Source of the DNA: Roseiarcus sp963836695 | Lineage (GTDB): Bacteria > Pseudomonadota > Alphaproteobacteria > Rhizobiales > Beijerinckiaceae | Assembly: GCA_963836695.1 (NCBI GenBank) | Contig: CAWIKX010000039.1 | Location: 124,001-188,000 of the forward strand | Reading direction: 5' to 3' | Length of the DNA: 64,000 bases | Shown: one piece after another, positions 9,610-18,769 of the stretch | Layout of the letters: each line of letters opens with the position of its first letter | Numbering within the stretch: position 1 is the stretch's first letter | Notes under the pieces: generated by a model | Told to the model about the DNA's origin: nothing | What the model saw: the letters and a program-made list of their open reading frames with translations, nothing else | Database searches by the model: none | Translations under genes and position numbers: made by a program

Positions 9610-9827
9610 GCCTGCGCATGGCCCTCATGCGGTCGACCACAGCCGCCTCGACTTGGAGGAAGCACCGCCGCGTTCAGCGAGAATCTGAAGCGTTTTCGCG
9701 ATTTCGGCAGGGATCGCGCCTCGACTTACCAGCCAGGGCGTCACACAGAGCGACTTTGTGTCCGGCGCTGGCGAATACCACCGCCAGGCGTGGCCGACGG
9801 CCCCGCGCAGATACCGGCGATCTTCAT
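9610..9827 (-). pseudogene. Remnant of a 3-hydroxyacyl-CoA dehydrogenase-like NAD-binding domain
   Basis: The ATG at 9827 overlaps the stop of the upstream lyase gene (ATGA), as expected for the next gene of that operon. The first codons give MKIAGICAG. Frame changes then allow AVGHAW, VVFASAGHKVALCDALAGK and AIPAEIAKTLQILAERG, which together match the N-terminal Rossmann unit of the 3-hydroxyacyl-CoA dehydrogenase superfamily. Homology disappears near 9610. At least two indels plus truncation make this a real pseudogene. The intact ancestor would have been a fifth catabolic enzyme after the lyase, oxidising a hydroxy acid or its CoA ester. Confidence 0.5.
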
Positions 9828-10699
9828 GCGTCGCCCCGTCTCGCCCATCGGCGCTCGAATTCCCAGACCTCCTCAAAGCCGATCAGCGTGTTGAATTCCG
9901 AGAAGTTGAAGAGAGGAATTTTCGGCGAGTTCGAAGTTCCCTCTGTCTGCAACACTCTTAACGCATTTTCGGCGGCGGCAGCGGCGGCGAGGCCGGTCAT
10001 CGACGGAAAAATCGCTAACTTGTAGCCGATCGCTTCCAGCTCGAACTTCGACCGGATCGGGGTCTTGCCGCCGTCGGCCATATTGGCCATCATCGGTTTC
10101 CCGATGCGCGCGCACGCGATGCGCATCTCCTCTTCGCTTTCCAGCGCCTCAACGAAAACAATGTCTGCTCCCGCCTCCCCATAGGCTGCTGCGCGTTTTA
10201 ACGCGCCTTCAAAGCCGTTTGTCTGGCGCGCGTCGGTGCGAGCGATGATGAGCGTCTCCTCGGGGTTTCGCCGCGCCTCGCAAGCGACCTTGATCTTCTC
10301 CACCATGTCGATCAGCGGCACGACACGCTTGAACGGCGTATGACCGCACTTTTTCGGGAATTCCTGATCCTCGATCTGGATGCCGACGACGCCGGCTTCC
10401 TCATAGCCCCGCACTGTGTGGTGCACGTTGAGAAGTCCGCCGTAGCCGGTGTCCGCGTCGGCGATGACGCTCGCATTCGCGGTGCGGGCCAGCGTCGAAA
10501 CGCGGTCGAGCATCTGAGTGAACGTGGCGATGCCAGCGTCCGGCAGGCCATAGGCGGACGCGGTCATCCAGTATCCGGAGGCGTAGACGAAATCGAAGCC
10601 GACCTTGTTGGCGACCGACGCGGCAATCATGTCATGAATGCCGGGAACGGCGAGGAACTGGCCGGCGTTCAGGGCGGCTCGCAAACTAGCCTTGCTCAT
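9824..10699 (-). CDS. Isocitrate lyase/PEP mutase-superfamily lyase (2,3-dimethylmalate/methylisocitrate lyase-like)
   Basis: A 291-residue enzyme of the PEP mutase/isocitrate lyase superfamily. Metal- and substrate-binding residues are in place: Asp81 and Asp83 in ADADTGYGG, Glu110-Asp111 in IEDQEFPKKCGH, and the catalytic Cys118 in KKCGH, the mark of true C-C lyases. The length fits methylisocitrate lyase, carboxyvinyl-carboxyphosphonate mutase and 2,3-dimethylmalate lyase. Such enzymes split a substituted malate into pyruvate or glyoxylate plus a carboxylate. It is the fourth gene of a leftward operon behind the hydratase pair and the amidase; it overlaps the amidase by 14 bases and the dehydrogenase remnant by four. 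With a hydratase upstream, a 2,3-dialkylmalate-type substrate is the most attractive guess. Confidence 0.85.
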   Translation of the reverse strand: MSKASLRAALNAGQFLAVPGIHDMIAASVANKVGFDFVYASGYWMTASAYGLPDAGIATFTQMLDRVSTLARTANASVIADADTGYGGLLNVHHTVRGYEEAGVVGIQIEDQEFPKKCGHTPFKRVVPLIDMVEKIKVACEARRNPEETLIIARTDARQTNGFEGALKRAAAYGEAGADIVFVEALESEEEMRIACARIGKPMMANMADGGKTPIRSKFELEAIGYKLAIFPSMTGLAAAAAAENALRVLQTEGTSNSPKIPLFNFSEFNTLIGFEEVWEFERRWARRGDA

Positions 10700-11342
10700 G
10701 CCTTGCCCCCATGCGGTTCAGATAGTCGATGGCTTCGGACTCGCTCACTACGTCGCCGTACTTGGCGTCCATGTCGAACAGATTGGCCTCGTGCGGCGCG
10801 GGGTGCCGATCGCCGACCGCGTCTCTGACGACGATCGGGATGAAACCATGTGAGCAACAATCGACGCACGTGGCGCGCACGCAACCGCTCGTCGAAAGGC
10901 CGGTATGAATCAGTGTGTCGATTCCCCACACTGTGAGTGTCGAGGCTAGCGACGTGCCGAAGAACGCGCTCGGGTATTGTTTGGAAATGACGAGTTCGTC
11001 GTCGGCCACCTTCAATACTTCGGGCCAGGCGCCCATGGCGCTTCCTGCTGTAAAGTGTTGCAGGACCATCGACTTCTGGAAGAAGCGTCCGCCATTGGAC
11101 CCACGGCGGTCGTAGACGACATTGGTGTAGATCACAGGCACGCTATTGCGACGGGCTGTGCTTTGCAGCCGCAACGCTGAGGCCAGCGCGTCCTCCACGC
11201 CGGCATAGAGCGCGCATGCCGGGTCGAAATAGGCTTGGACAAAGTCGATCATTATAAGCGCAGGACTCGCGCCATAGCCGATCCGTTTGCCGAAGGCTCG
11301 CTGATAGTTTGCCGAGAGGCTTTCACCGGTCGTCACGGGCAT
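10686..11342 (-). CDS. Isochorismatase-fold amidohydrolase, maleamate/N-carbamoylsarcosine amidase-like
   Basis: A 218-residue cysteine hydrolase. The catalytic triad is visible: Asp33 in MIDFVQAYFD, Lys121 in ELVISKQYPSAF and Cys154 in STSGCVRAT. The TSGCVRAT signature and the following VVRDAVGDRHPAPHEANLFD are typical of N-carbamoylsarcosine amidases and of NicF-type maleamate amidases, which hydrolyse a terminal amide to acid plus ammonia. I chose the ATG at 11342 (MPVTTGES) because GGAG precedes it; an in-frame ATG lies at 11357. It overlaps the leuD-like gene by about 20 bases, so they are co-translated. Next to HyuAB it recalls creatinine degradation (N-methylhydantoin to N-carbamoylsarcosine), but the hydratase and lyase neighbours fit a maleamate-type substrate better. 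Confidence 0.82.
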   Translation of the reverse strand: MPVTTGESLSANYQRAFGKRIGYGASPALIMIDFVQAYFDPACALYAGVEDALASALRLQSTARRNSVPVIYTNVVYDRRGSNGGRFFQKSMVLQHFTAGSAMGAWPEVLKVADDELVISKQYPSAFFGTSLASTLTVWGIDTLIHTGLSTSGCVRATCVDCCSHGFIPIVVRDAVGDRHPAPHEANLFDMDAKYGDVVSESEAIDYLNRMGARHEQG

Positions 11343-11982
11343 CTCCAGGTACCGCATAGCGCAGAACGTCGAGCCGGCCATCAGCGAGATCGAGCCAAGG
11401 CGCTTCGCTCCGCTGCCGTGCCTCGAAAGCGACAATATCGCTTTGATCTTCGGCCAAAATCATCCCGATTTCATCGAGGCCCAGCAAAATCATGCGGCGG
11501 GCAAAGGCGCCCATTTCGAAGCCAATTGGCTCGCCATCGCCCAAAGACACAGTTCGAGCTTCGAGATCGACAGTCAGAGGCTGTTGCGCAAACGCGGCCT
11601 CCATTGCGCGTCCGTGCGCGAGCCTGTCCATCACGATTGGCAAGACGCCGTTCTTCAGACAGTTGTTGAAGAAGATCTCGCCGAAGCTCGGCGCCAAGAT
11701 GGCGCGGATGCCGAAGTCGGCGATCGCCCAGACCGCGTGCTCACGACTGGACCCGCACCCGAAGTTTTCACCCACCACGAGGATCTTCGCCCGATCGAAC
11801 GGTGGCGTGTCGAGCACGAACTTCGGCTGCCCCTTGCTCCGGCGCCGTTCGTGAAAGAGTTGTTCGGCGAGGCCGTCCTTGTTGAGCAACAGAAGAAACC
11901 GCGCTGGGAAAATGATGTCCGTGTCGACGTCCCCTTCGGGCAAAGGGGCCGCGACGCTGGTCAGGGAAGTGAACGGGGTCAT
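11323..11982 (-). CDS. LeuD-like small subunit of an aconitase-family hydratase/isomerase
   Basis: A 219-residue swivel-domain subunit. It starts at an ATG whose first bases overlap the leuC-like stop (ATGA). Hallmarks are PLPEGDVDTDIIFPARFLLL, the active-site segment GENFGCGSSREHAVWAI and APSFGEIFFNNCLKNGVLPI. The family dehydrates and hydrates malate-type acids; members include isopropylmalate isomerase, citraconate and maleate hydratases, and dimethylmaleate hydratase. It sits in a catabolic operon with an amidase and a C-C lyase, under a LacI-type operator and without leuB or leuA, so a degradative hydratase is more likely than leucine synthesis. The sequence alone does not settle the substrate. 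Confidence 0.85.
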   Translation of the reverse strand: MTPFTSLTSVAAPLPEGDVDTDIIFPARFLLLLNKDGLAEQLFHERRRSKGQPKFVLDTPPFDRAKILVVGENFGCGSSREHAVWAIADFGIRAILAPSFGEIFFNNCLKNGVLPIVMDRLAHGRAMEAAFAQQPLTVDLEARTVSLGDGEPIGFEMGAFARRMILLGLDEIGMILAEDQSDIVAFEARQRSEAPWLDLADGRLDVLRYAVPGDARDDR

Positions 11983-13431
11983 GGTGATGAGAAGTCCCTG
12001 ATGTCGACGATACATCCCGCGATGGCGGCCGCCGCCGCCATCGCGGGGCTCATGAGGTGGGTCCGGCCGCGCTGGCCCTGGCGACCTTCGAAGTTGCGAT
12101 TGGAGGTCGAGGCACAACGCTCCCCCGGCTCGAGCCGGTCGTCGTTCATGGCGACGCACATCGAGCAGCCGCTCTCGCGCCATTCGAAGCCTGCTTCCCG
12201 GAAGATCCTGTCGAGACCCTCGGCCTCCGCGCGCAATCGCACCGACGCCGAGCCCGGCACGACGATGCCCGCAACATGCGCCGCGACCTTGCGTCCGCGC
12301 GCGACAGAGGCGGCGAGACGAAGATCCTCGATCCGGCCATTCGTGCACGAGCCGATAAAGACTTCGATCAACCGGCAGACCCGCCAACTTCGTCCCCGGT
12401 TTCAGGTCCATATAGTCGAGGCTGCGCTGCATTCGCGCGCGCCGACTCGGATCCACTTCCGCGGCCGGATCAGGAACCCGCATATCGACGGCCGCGCTCT
12501 CCTCGGGCGTGGTGCCCCAAGAAACATGCGGCGCCAGACCGGAAACGTCGAGCGTGACCTCCTTGTCGAAAACGGCGTGTGGATCAGTAGCCAGCCTTTG
12601 CCAAGATGCTAACGCCTGATCCCATGCCGCCCCTGTCGGCGCCAGCGGGCGGCCTTTCACATACGCGAACGTAGTATCGTCGGGCGCAACCATGCCGATG
12701 CGGCTGCCGGCCTCGATCGTCATGTTGCAAAGGGTCATGCGCGCTTCCATCGACAGCGCGGCGACCGTCGATCCGGCATATTCGATCGCGTAGCCCACGC
12801 CGCCGGCAGCGCCAATGCGGGCGATTACCGCGAGAATGACGTCTTTGACAGTTACGCACGGACTCAAAGGTCCGTTCAGGTTCACGCGCATGCGCTTCTG
12901 CTTGCGCTGGCGCAACGCTTGGGTCGCCAGGGCGCACTCCACCTCGCTGGAGCCGATGCCGAACGCAATCGCCCCAAACGCGCCGTGGGTGCTCGTGTGA
13001 CTGTCGCCACAGACGAGGGTCACTCCCGGCAGCGTGAAACCGAGTTCCGGACCGATGACGTGCACGATCCCGTGACGGTGGTCCTGCATACGTATGTAAT
13101 TCACGCCGAACCGGTTGGCGTTCTGCGCCAGGCGCGAAACCTGGCGACTTGCCAGGCCCTCGGGCAGCGGCCGTTCGCGTCCAAACGTGGGGACGGCGTG
13201 ATCGGCGACGGCGATGTGGGCGCTCGGGCGACACAGTGATCGATTGGCGGCGACGAGGCCGGCGAACGCCTGCGGGCTCGACACCTCTTGCACGAGGTGA
13301 CGATCAATGTAGAGCAGGCAATCGCCGTCATCATAGGTCTTGACGACGTGCGCGTCCCAGACCTTGTCATAGAGGGTCCTGGCAGTCCCGTTCGCACAAT
13401 CTGCTGGGTGGGACGATCGGTCGAACGACAT
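11979..13431 (-). CDS. LeuC-like large subunit of an aconitase-family hydratase, one frameshift
   Basis: About 483 residues once a single extra base near 12367 is corrected. From the ATG at 13431 the frame reads MSFDRSSHPADCANGTARTL, then GVTLVCGDSHTSTHGAFGAI and EYAGSTVAALSMEARMTLCN. After KLAGLPVD the other frame continues with VFIGSCTNGR and ESGCSMCVAMN, which hold the three cysteines of the 4Fe-4S cluster. Without the shift the uncorrected frame reads nonsense and then runs into the LeuD-like gene, giving a false fusion. The subunit pairs with the LeuD-like partner (ATGA overlap) to form a hydratase/isomerase. A perfect palindrome lies about 90 bases upstream of the start. One extra base in an otherwise perfect gene suggests a sequencing error. 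Confidence 0.83.
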
Positions 13432-13518
13432 GCGACCCCTGTCCGCGGGCGTGAGAAAAAGATTCGAGTGCGTCGATAATTGGTCTTGCCGACCGACGTC
13501 TGAATTAATTATGATGTT

Positions 13519-13534
13519 TTGCATGCGCATGCAA
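13519..13534. promoter_or_regulatory. Perfect 16-bp palindrome, putative LacI-family operator
   Basis: TTGCATGCGCATGCAA is a perfect palindrome with a central CG, the normal shape of LacI/GalR-family operators. It lies between the divergent starts of the leuC-like gene (13431) and hyuA (13593), so it could control both operons. A near copy (14 of 16 matching) occurs at 18770-18785 beside the LacI-type regulator gene. Confidence 0.75.
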
Positions 13535-13592
13535 TATGATTTTTTGCCCGTGCCCGAATTTGTTAGACTGCGCCGATGGGAAGGGGACCGAA

Positions 13593-15650
13593 ATGAGACT
13601 CGGAGTTGACGTAGGCGGCACCTTCACAGACCTTTTGCTTCATGACGAAGTCGGCCACCGCACCTATCAAGCGAAGACTCCATCGACGCCAGAGGATCAA
13701 TCGATCGGGGTCGCGGCGGGCGTGAAGCTAATTTGCGAGAAGGCGGGGATCTCACCGTCCGACATCTCGCTCGTGCTGCATGGCACCACGGTCGCGACCA
13801 ACGCGGTTCTAGAAGGGAAGGGCTCGCGGGTCGGCCTGCTTGTGACCGCCGGCTTCGAGTACATGCTGCATCTGGCCAAGTCATGGACCCCGGGTCCATT
13901 GTTCGGATGGATCGTTATGGACAAACCGGAGCCGCTCGCCTCCCTGCGCGACACGCGCGGCATCTCCGAACGTGTGAACGCCGCCGGGAAGGTCGTTCTT
14001 CCGCTCGATGTGAAGGCGGCGGCGGCCGTCATCGACGATCTGTGCTCATCGGGCATCGAAGCACTAACGATTTCGTTGATGCATTCCTATGCAAACGACG
14101 CGCACGAGCGGCAGTTGAAAGAGATCGTTACGAAGCGCTACCCCAACCTGCCCGTGTCGCTCTCTTCGGAAATCCTACCGGAGTTTCGCGAATACGACCG
14201 TACGATCACCACCGTCATGAACGACTACGTCCGGCCAATCATGAAGGGCTACCTTCTGCGCATCGGCGACCGCCTGAAAATCGAGGGCGTGGCGTCGCGC
14301 CTTCACATCGTTCGCTCCGACGGCGGACTCATGAGCGCCGAGGCCGCCTCAGATCGCCCTGTGCACACCGTGCTCTCAGGGCCAGCCGGCGGCGTGACGT
14401 CCACGGTCATGATCGCGCGGCGAACCGGCATCTCCAAGCTGATCGCCTTCGATATGGGCGGGACCTCGACTGACGTTTCCGTCATCATCGATGGCCAACC
14501 GACGATTTCCCGCTCGACCGAAGTCGGCGCGTTCCCGGCCAAAGTGCCGACCCTCGACGTGCGCAGCGTCGGCGCTGGCGGCGGCTCGATCGCCGAGGTC
14601 TCGGATCTGACCAAGTCCCTGCGCGTCGGCCCGCGCAGCGCCGGCGCGCGGCCTGGCCCGGTTTGCTACGGTCGCGGTGGAACCGAGCCGGCGGTCAGCG
14701 ATGCCAATATCGTTCTCGGCTATCTACCGCCCGTGCTGCTCGGCGGCGACATGACACTCGATGTCGAAGCTGCCCGCGCGGCGATCGCCAAGATCGGCGC
14801 GGCGATCGGCCTCTCCACCGAGAATGCGGCCAAGGGCATCATCGACATCGCCAATGAAGTCATGCTCGGCGCGCTGCGCGTCATCACGGTGCAGCGTGGC
14901 CTTGATCCTCGTGATTTCGGCATCCTGGCGTTCGGCGGGGCGGGGCCCTTGCACGCTAATGCATTGGCGGAGCTGTTGGGCTGCTATCCCGTGGTCGTTC
15001 CTGCCAATCCGGGCGTACTCTCGGCTTTGGGGTTCCTCGAGGCCGACTTCAAGAACGAGTTCGTACAAACATTCATCCGCTCGACGGTGGGCCTCGATCC
15101 CGCGGATATCTGGATGCGGTTCGTCGCGCTTCGCAAGAAGGCGATCGACTGGCTCGACGGCGAAGAGGTCGCCGCGGGGGATCGGACCGTCAGCTATTCG
15201 GTCGACCTGCGTTATGAGCAGCAGGGCTTCGAGGTGACTGTCCCGGTCTCGGCGGAATTGGTTTCCGGGGGCGGCGACCTCGCGTCGATTGTCGCGGACT
15301 TCCATGCTCAGCATGAAAGGCTCTACGGGGTCCGATTCTCGGTTCCCGTCGAACTTGTCGCGCTCCGCGTGGTTGCGACCGGCGCGACTCCGCCTGTCGA
15401 GGAGACGCCGCCGGAGGCCTCGATGACCGATCTAAAGGCCGCAATCATGGAGACGCGCCCCTGTTATTTCAACGGCGCGTGGATCGATACGCCCAACTAC
15501 GATCGCAGCAAGCTGGGCGTCGGCGCCAAGATCGAGGGACCCGCCGTCATTCGCCAATATGACGCGACGTGCGTGCTGCTCCCGGGTCACCACGCCATGG
15601 TCGACGAGCACGGAAATATTCTCATCTGGCCGAACGCGAAGGGCGAGTAA
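13593..15650 (+). CDS. Hydantoinase/oxoprolinase-family protein, HyuA-type ATP-binding subunit
   Basis: A 685-residue protein. The start is the ATG at 13593 after a GGGAAGGGG-type ribosome site, placing GVDVGGTFTD at residues 4-13. This and FDMGGTSTDVSVI near residue 286 are the two phosphate loops of the actin-like ATPase fold. The C-terminus has LYGVRFSVPVELVALRV, common in HyuA. The family couples ATP hydrolysis to ring opening of hydantoins, 5-oxoproline, lactams or imides, or to ketone carboxylation (acetone carboxylase). It forms an operon with the B subunit five bases downstream, and a LacI-type operator lies just upstream. The divergent amidase, hydratase and lyase suggest it opens a cyclic imide or lactam ring to a half-amide. 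That substrate is inference. Confidence 0.88.
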   Translation: MRLGVDVGGTFTDLLLHDEVGHRTYQAKTPSTPEDQSIGVAAGVKLICEKAGISPSDISLVLHGTTVATNAVLEGKGSRVGLLVTAGFEYMLHLAKSWTPGPLFGWIVMDKPEPLASLRDTRGISERVNAAGKVVLPLDVKAAAAVIDDLCSSGIEALTISLMHSYANDAHERQLKEIVTKRYPNLPVSLSSEILPEFREYDRTITTVMNDYVRPIMKGYLLRIGDRLKIEGVASRLHIVRSDGGLMSAEAASDRPVHTVLSGPAGGVTSTVMIARRTGISKLIAFDMGGTSTDVSVIIDGQPTISRSTEVGAFPAKVPTLDVRSVGAGGGSIAEVSDLTKSLRVGPRSAGARPGPVCYGRGGTEPAVSDANIVLGYLPPVLLGGDMTLDVEAARAAIAKIGAAIGLSTENAAKGIIDIANEVMLGALRVITVQRGLDPRDFGILAFGGAGPLHANALAELLGCYPVVVPANPGVLSALGFLEADFKNEFVQTFIRSTVGLDPADIWMRFVALRKKAIDWLDGEEVAAGDRTVSYSVDLRYEQQGFEVTVPVSAELVSGGGDLASIVADFHAQHERLYGVRFSVPVELVALRVVATGATPPVEETPPEASMTDLKAAIMETRPCYFNGAWIDTPNYDRSKLGVGAKIEGPAVIRQYDATCVLLPGHHAMVDEHGNILIWPNAKGE

Positions 15651-15655
15651 CTCAG

Positions 15656-17434
15656 ATGGCTGCCAAGGTTGATCCCGTAACTCTCGACATCGTCGAGAAC
15701 GCGCTGAAGAACGCCCGCTTTGAGATGGACGGCGTCGTCGTCCGCATCTCGCTGTCGCCGGTCATTCGCGAGCAGCACGACGAATTCCCGATGATCTGCA
15801 ACGAACGCGGTCAGATGATCGTCGGACAGTTCGGCTCCTACATTCCCGCCATCGTCGAGCAGTTCGAGGGGGATTTGAACGAGGGCGACATTTTTGTCTG
15901 GAACGATCCCTACGCCTGCAAGGGCTCGATCTCGCACAACAACGACTGGTGCGTGATGATGCCCATCTTCCACCAGGAGGTGCTAGTCGGCTTCTCCTCG
16001 ATCTTCGGCCATATGGTCGATGTAGGCGGCAAGGTGCCGGGGTCCATGCCTTACGACGCGCGGAGCATCTGGGAAGAGGGCCTGCGCATTCCTCCGGTCC
16101 GGATCTATGACAAAGGTATGCTCAACAAGGGTGTCCTTGACATTATGTTGAACAACTCACGTACGCCCGACATGAACCGAGCAGACCTGATGGCGCTGAT
16201 CGCCGGCTGCCGCACCGCCTCTCGGCGCGTGCGTGAGCTTTGCGACCGTTTTGGACGCGAAACCTATATGGCCGCGTGCGATATGCTGCTCGACCGCACT
16301 CGCGAAGCCATGAAGGTGCTGATCGACAAGTACATCTCCATCGAGCCCGTTTCCTTCACGGACTACGTTGACGACGACGGCTGCGGCAACGGACCGTTCA
16401 AGATGACGCTGTCGATCTACCGGCGCGGCGAGAAGGCGGTGTTCGACTGGACGGGCACCGACGATCAAGCCGAGGGGCCAATCAACTTCCACATCCACGA
16501 AGGACTCTGCAAGCTGTTCTTCGGCGTCTACATGATCATGGCGTTCGATCCGTCGATCCTCTTCAACGAGGGGTTCTATGATCTGTTCGAGATCGTGCTG
16601 CCCGAGGGTAGTCTGCTCAACCCCCGTTTTCCCGCCGCGCTGTCGAATCGCCTCAACACTCATACACGGTTTTTCGATTGCCAAGCCGGCGCTCTCGGCC
16701 AGCGCGCGCCGCATCTGTCGATGGCGGCGGGTTACGGCACCAGCCCTCACTTCATTTTCACTGGCGTCGACGAGAAGGGGAAATATTTCCAGCTAATGGA
16801 ACTGCTCTTCGGCGGGGTTCCGGGTCGTCCGCGCGGGGACGGGCTCGACGGTCACGCCTGGTGGCCGCTCTTTTCGGCGACGCCGATCGAATACATGGAG
16901 AATTACTACCCGATCCTGATCGAGAAATACCGCCCGGTCAAAGACTCCGGCGGCGCCGGCCTGCATCGCGGCGGTTGCGGCATCGAGAAGGTCTATCACA
17001 TGCTGGCGGGTGGGCGGGTCTTCATCCACGACGACCGCGAGGTCGTGCCGCCCTGGGGCATCAACGGCGGCCTGCATGGCGGCACATCTAGCAAGTGGCT
17101 GATCAAGGCTGGAACCGAGACTCCCGAACGAATTCCGTCGAAGATCGACAATCTCAAGGTTAATCCCGGCGATCGGATCGTGTTCAAGACGGCCGGTTCC
17201 GGTGGCTGGGGCGATCCGTTCGAACGCGCCCCGGAGTTGGTGGCGCGTGATGTGCGTTATGACCTCGTCTCGCGCGAGTTGGCGGAGCGTGACTACGCTG
17301 TCGTCCTGACTGAGGATCTCAGGGTCAACGAGGTGGCAACTCAAAAAGCGCGAACCGACGCGTGGCGCGTGCGCGGACAACCGTCGGCTTTCGATTTCGG
17401 CTTCACGCCGCCCGAGCGCCGAGCGGCGGAATAA
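15656..17434 (+). CDS. Hydantoinase B/oxoprolinase-family catalytic subunit, HyuB-type
   Basis: A 592-residue protein starting at the ATG at 15656, five bases after the hyuA stop. HyuB features are present: VDPVTLDIVENALKNARFEM, IREQHDEFPMICNERGQMIV, GDIFVWNDPYACKGSISHNN, the HMVDVGGKVPGS segment and the C-terminal RIVFKTAGSGGWGDPFER. It partners HyuA in ATP-dependent amidohydrolase or carboxylase complexes. The LacI-type regulator gene converges on it from the right. No frameshift is apparent. A third small subunit, as in acetone carboxylase, is absent, which favours a hydrolase. Confidence 0.88.
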   Translation: MAAKVDPVTLDIVENALKNARFEMDGVVVRISLSPVIREQHDEFPMICNERGQMIVGQFGSYIPAIVEQFEGDLNEGDIFVWNDPYACKGSISHNNDWCVMMPIFHQEVLVGFSSIFGHMVDVGGKVPGSMPYDARSIWEEGLRIPPVRIYDKGMLNKGVLDIMLNNSRTPDMNRADLMALIAGCRTASRRVRELCDRFGRETYMAACDMLLDRTREAMKVLIDKYISIEPVSFTDYVDDDGCGNGPFKMTLSIYRRGEKAVFDWTGTDDQAEGPINFHIHEGLCKLFFGVYMIMAFDPSILFNEGFYDLFEIVLPEGSLLNPRFPAALSNRLNTHTRFFDCQAGALGQRAPHLSMAAGYGTSPHFIFTGVDEKGKYFQLMELLFGGVPGRPRGDGLDGHAWWPLFSATPIEYMENYYPILIEKYRPVKDSGGAGLHRGGCGIEKVYHMLAGGRVFIHDDREVVPPWGINGGLHGGTSSKWLIKAGTETPERIPSKIDNLKVNPGDRIVFKTAGSGGWGDPFERAPELVARDVRYDLVSRELAERDYAVVLTEDLRVNEVATQKARTDAWRVRGQPSAFDFGFTPPERRAAE

Positions 17435-17518
17435 TGGTGTCCTGCCTGACGCCTTGGCCGATCAACTCCGTCTTCTCAGGTCAAGGGCCGGCGATCGTTC
17501 TGCGTTAGCTCTGAGCTT

Positions 17519-18557
17519 TCATTTTGTCCCGCGGCTTTGGGGAATCGTCGCGCGCCAAATCAAACTGCCTTTGATTGGCAGATCGATGCCGGGCTGAATG
17601 GCGAAACCCGGCTCATCGAGATTCAAGATCACAAGCGTCTCTTCGATCATCTCATCGATCGGCTGGCGGACAGTGGTCAACTGATAGGCAAGGCGGGCGG
17701 ACTCGCGGATATCGTCGAAATCCACCCACCATCAGATCTTCGGGGATCCGCAGCCCCAGGCGATAACGCAGCGCATCCATGGCGCCCATCGCCATGATAT
17801 CATTTATCGCGAACAGCGCGTCGGGGCGCGGAGCCGTCCGGGCGCTGAACAGGTCGAGCGCCGCACTAAATGCGCCTTCGTAGTAGGAGCCGCCGGGGGC
17901 CTCCTGGATGTCGGATCTACGAACGCCTTCCTCCGCCAGCCTGTCGACGAAGCCGCGAACACGGTCCTGGCTGGTCGTCCCCTTGGGGTCGCCCGTGATC
18001 ATCGCGTATGTCTTGGCGCCGGTGGCGATCATCGCTTCGGCGATCATCCGACCGCCGGCGGCGTTGTCGCAGCGTACCCCGGATGCGTCGCTCCCGGGAA
18101 TGTAGCGGTTGAACAGCACGATCGGTATGCCGCGTTCGTGACACATCACCGTCATGCGCGTGGAGAGTTGCGCGGCCGTCAGGATCACGCCGTCGATCTG
18201 GTAGTGAAGCGCTTTCAAGATCGAATCGTCGGCATCCGCGCCGGGTTCGACCGTGAAGAGAAGCACCTGACGACCCATCTCCTGTAGCTTGTGACTGAAC
18301 GCTTGCATGACCTGCCCATAGAACGGGTTGAACATGTTGCCGAGGATCAGCGCGACGATGTTGGTCCGTCGAGTGGTCAGGCTGCTAGCGATCGAATTCG
18401 GCACATAGTTCAACTTCCGCGCCGCCGCGACGACCTTGAGCCTGGTTTCCTCCGCAATGCTGGATCCGGGCGTAAAGGCCCTCGACACCGCCGACTGGGA
18501 GACCCTCGCCAGGGCCGCGACATCGAACGAAGTCGCTCGAGACCGGAGTCGCTTCAT
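17519..18557 (-). CDS. LacI/GalR-family transcriptional regulator, frameshifted near the C-terminus
   Basis: About 345 residues after correcting one extra T in a TTT run near 17719. From the ATG at 18557 the helix-turn-helix reads SFDVAALARVSQSAVSRAF, followed by the hinge NYVPNSIASSLTTRRTNIVA and a periplasmic-binding-protein-like effector domain. The uncorrected frame fails after LRIPEDLMVGGF; the next frame supplies DDIRESARLAYQLTTVRQPI and the rest of the domain to 17519. It lies between hyuAB and the ABC transporter and faces away from the transporter. Palindromes at 13519 and 18770 are its probable operators, so it would repress or activate both catabolic operons and the transporter in response to a pathway metabolite. 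Confidence 0.85.
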
Positions 18558-18769
18558 GCCACCAAGATCCTTCTCCAATCGACGAAACCGCAGAAGTCGA
18601 TTTCGCATGCGGATGCACGGAACTCGCGCGCCCGACGCAACGAGGAGTGGGGCCGCGACGTGTCGGGCACGATACTATCTATCGCGCGCCATCAAAACGC
18701 CAAGCGTTCAATTCGAAAATCGAAAAGCCCCGGTTCGGCGATTGACTCGAAAATTTGAATGCGCGATTG

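Noticed and set aside
11323..13431. LeuC/LeuD as the leucine biosynthetic isopropylmalate isomerase
   Set aside because: Not excluded by sequence, but operon partners, the LacI-type operator and absence of leuA/leuB nearby favour a catabolic hydratase.
11323..13530. A single 735-codon frame that could be read as a natural LeuC-LeuD fusion protein
   Set aside because: The middle reads nonsense where the Fe-S cysteines should be, while another frame supplies them; a one-base insertion near 12367 explains the apparent fusion, and leuC/leuD overlap by ATGA as separate genes.
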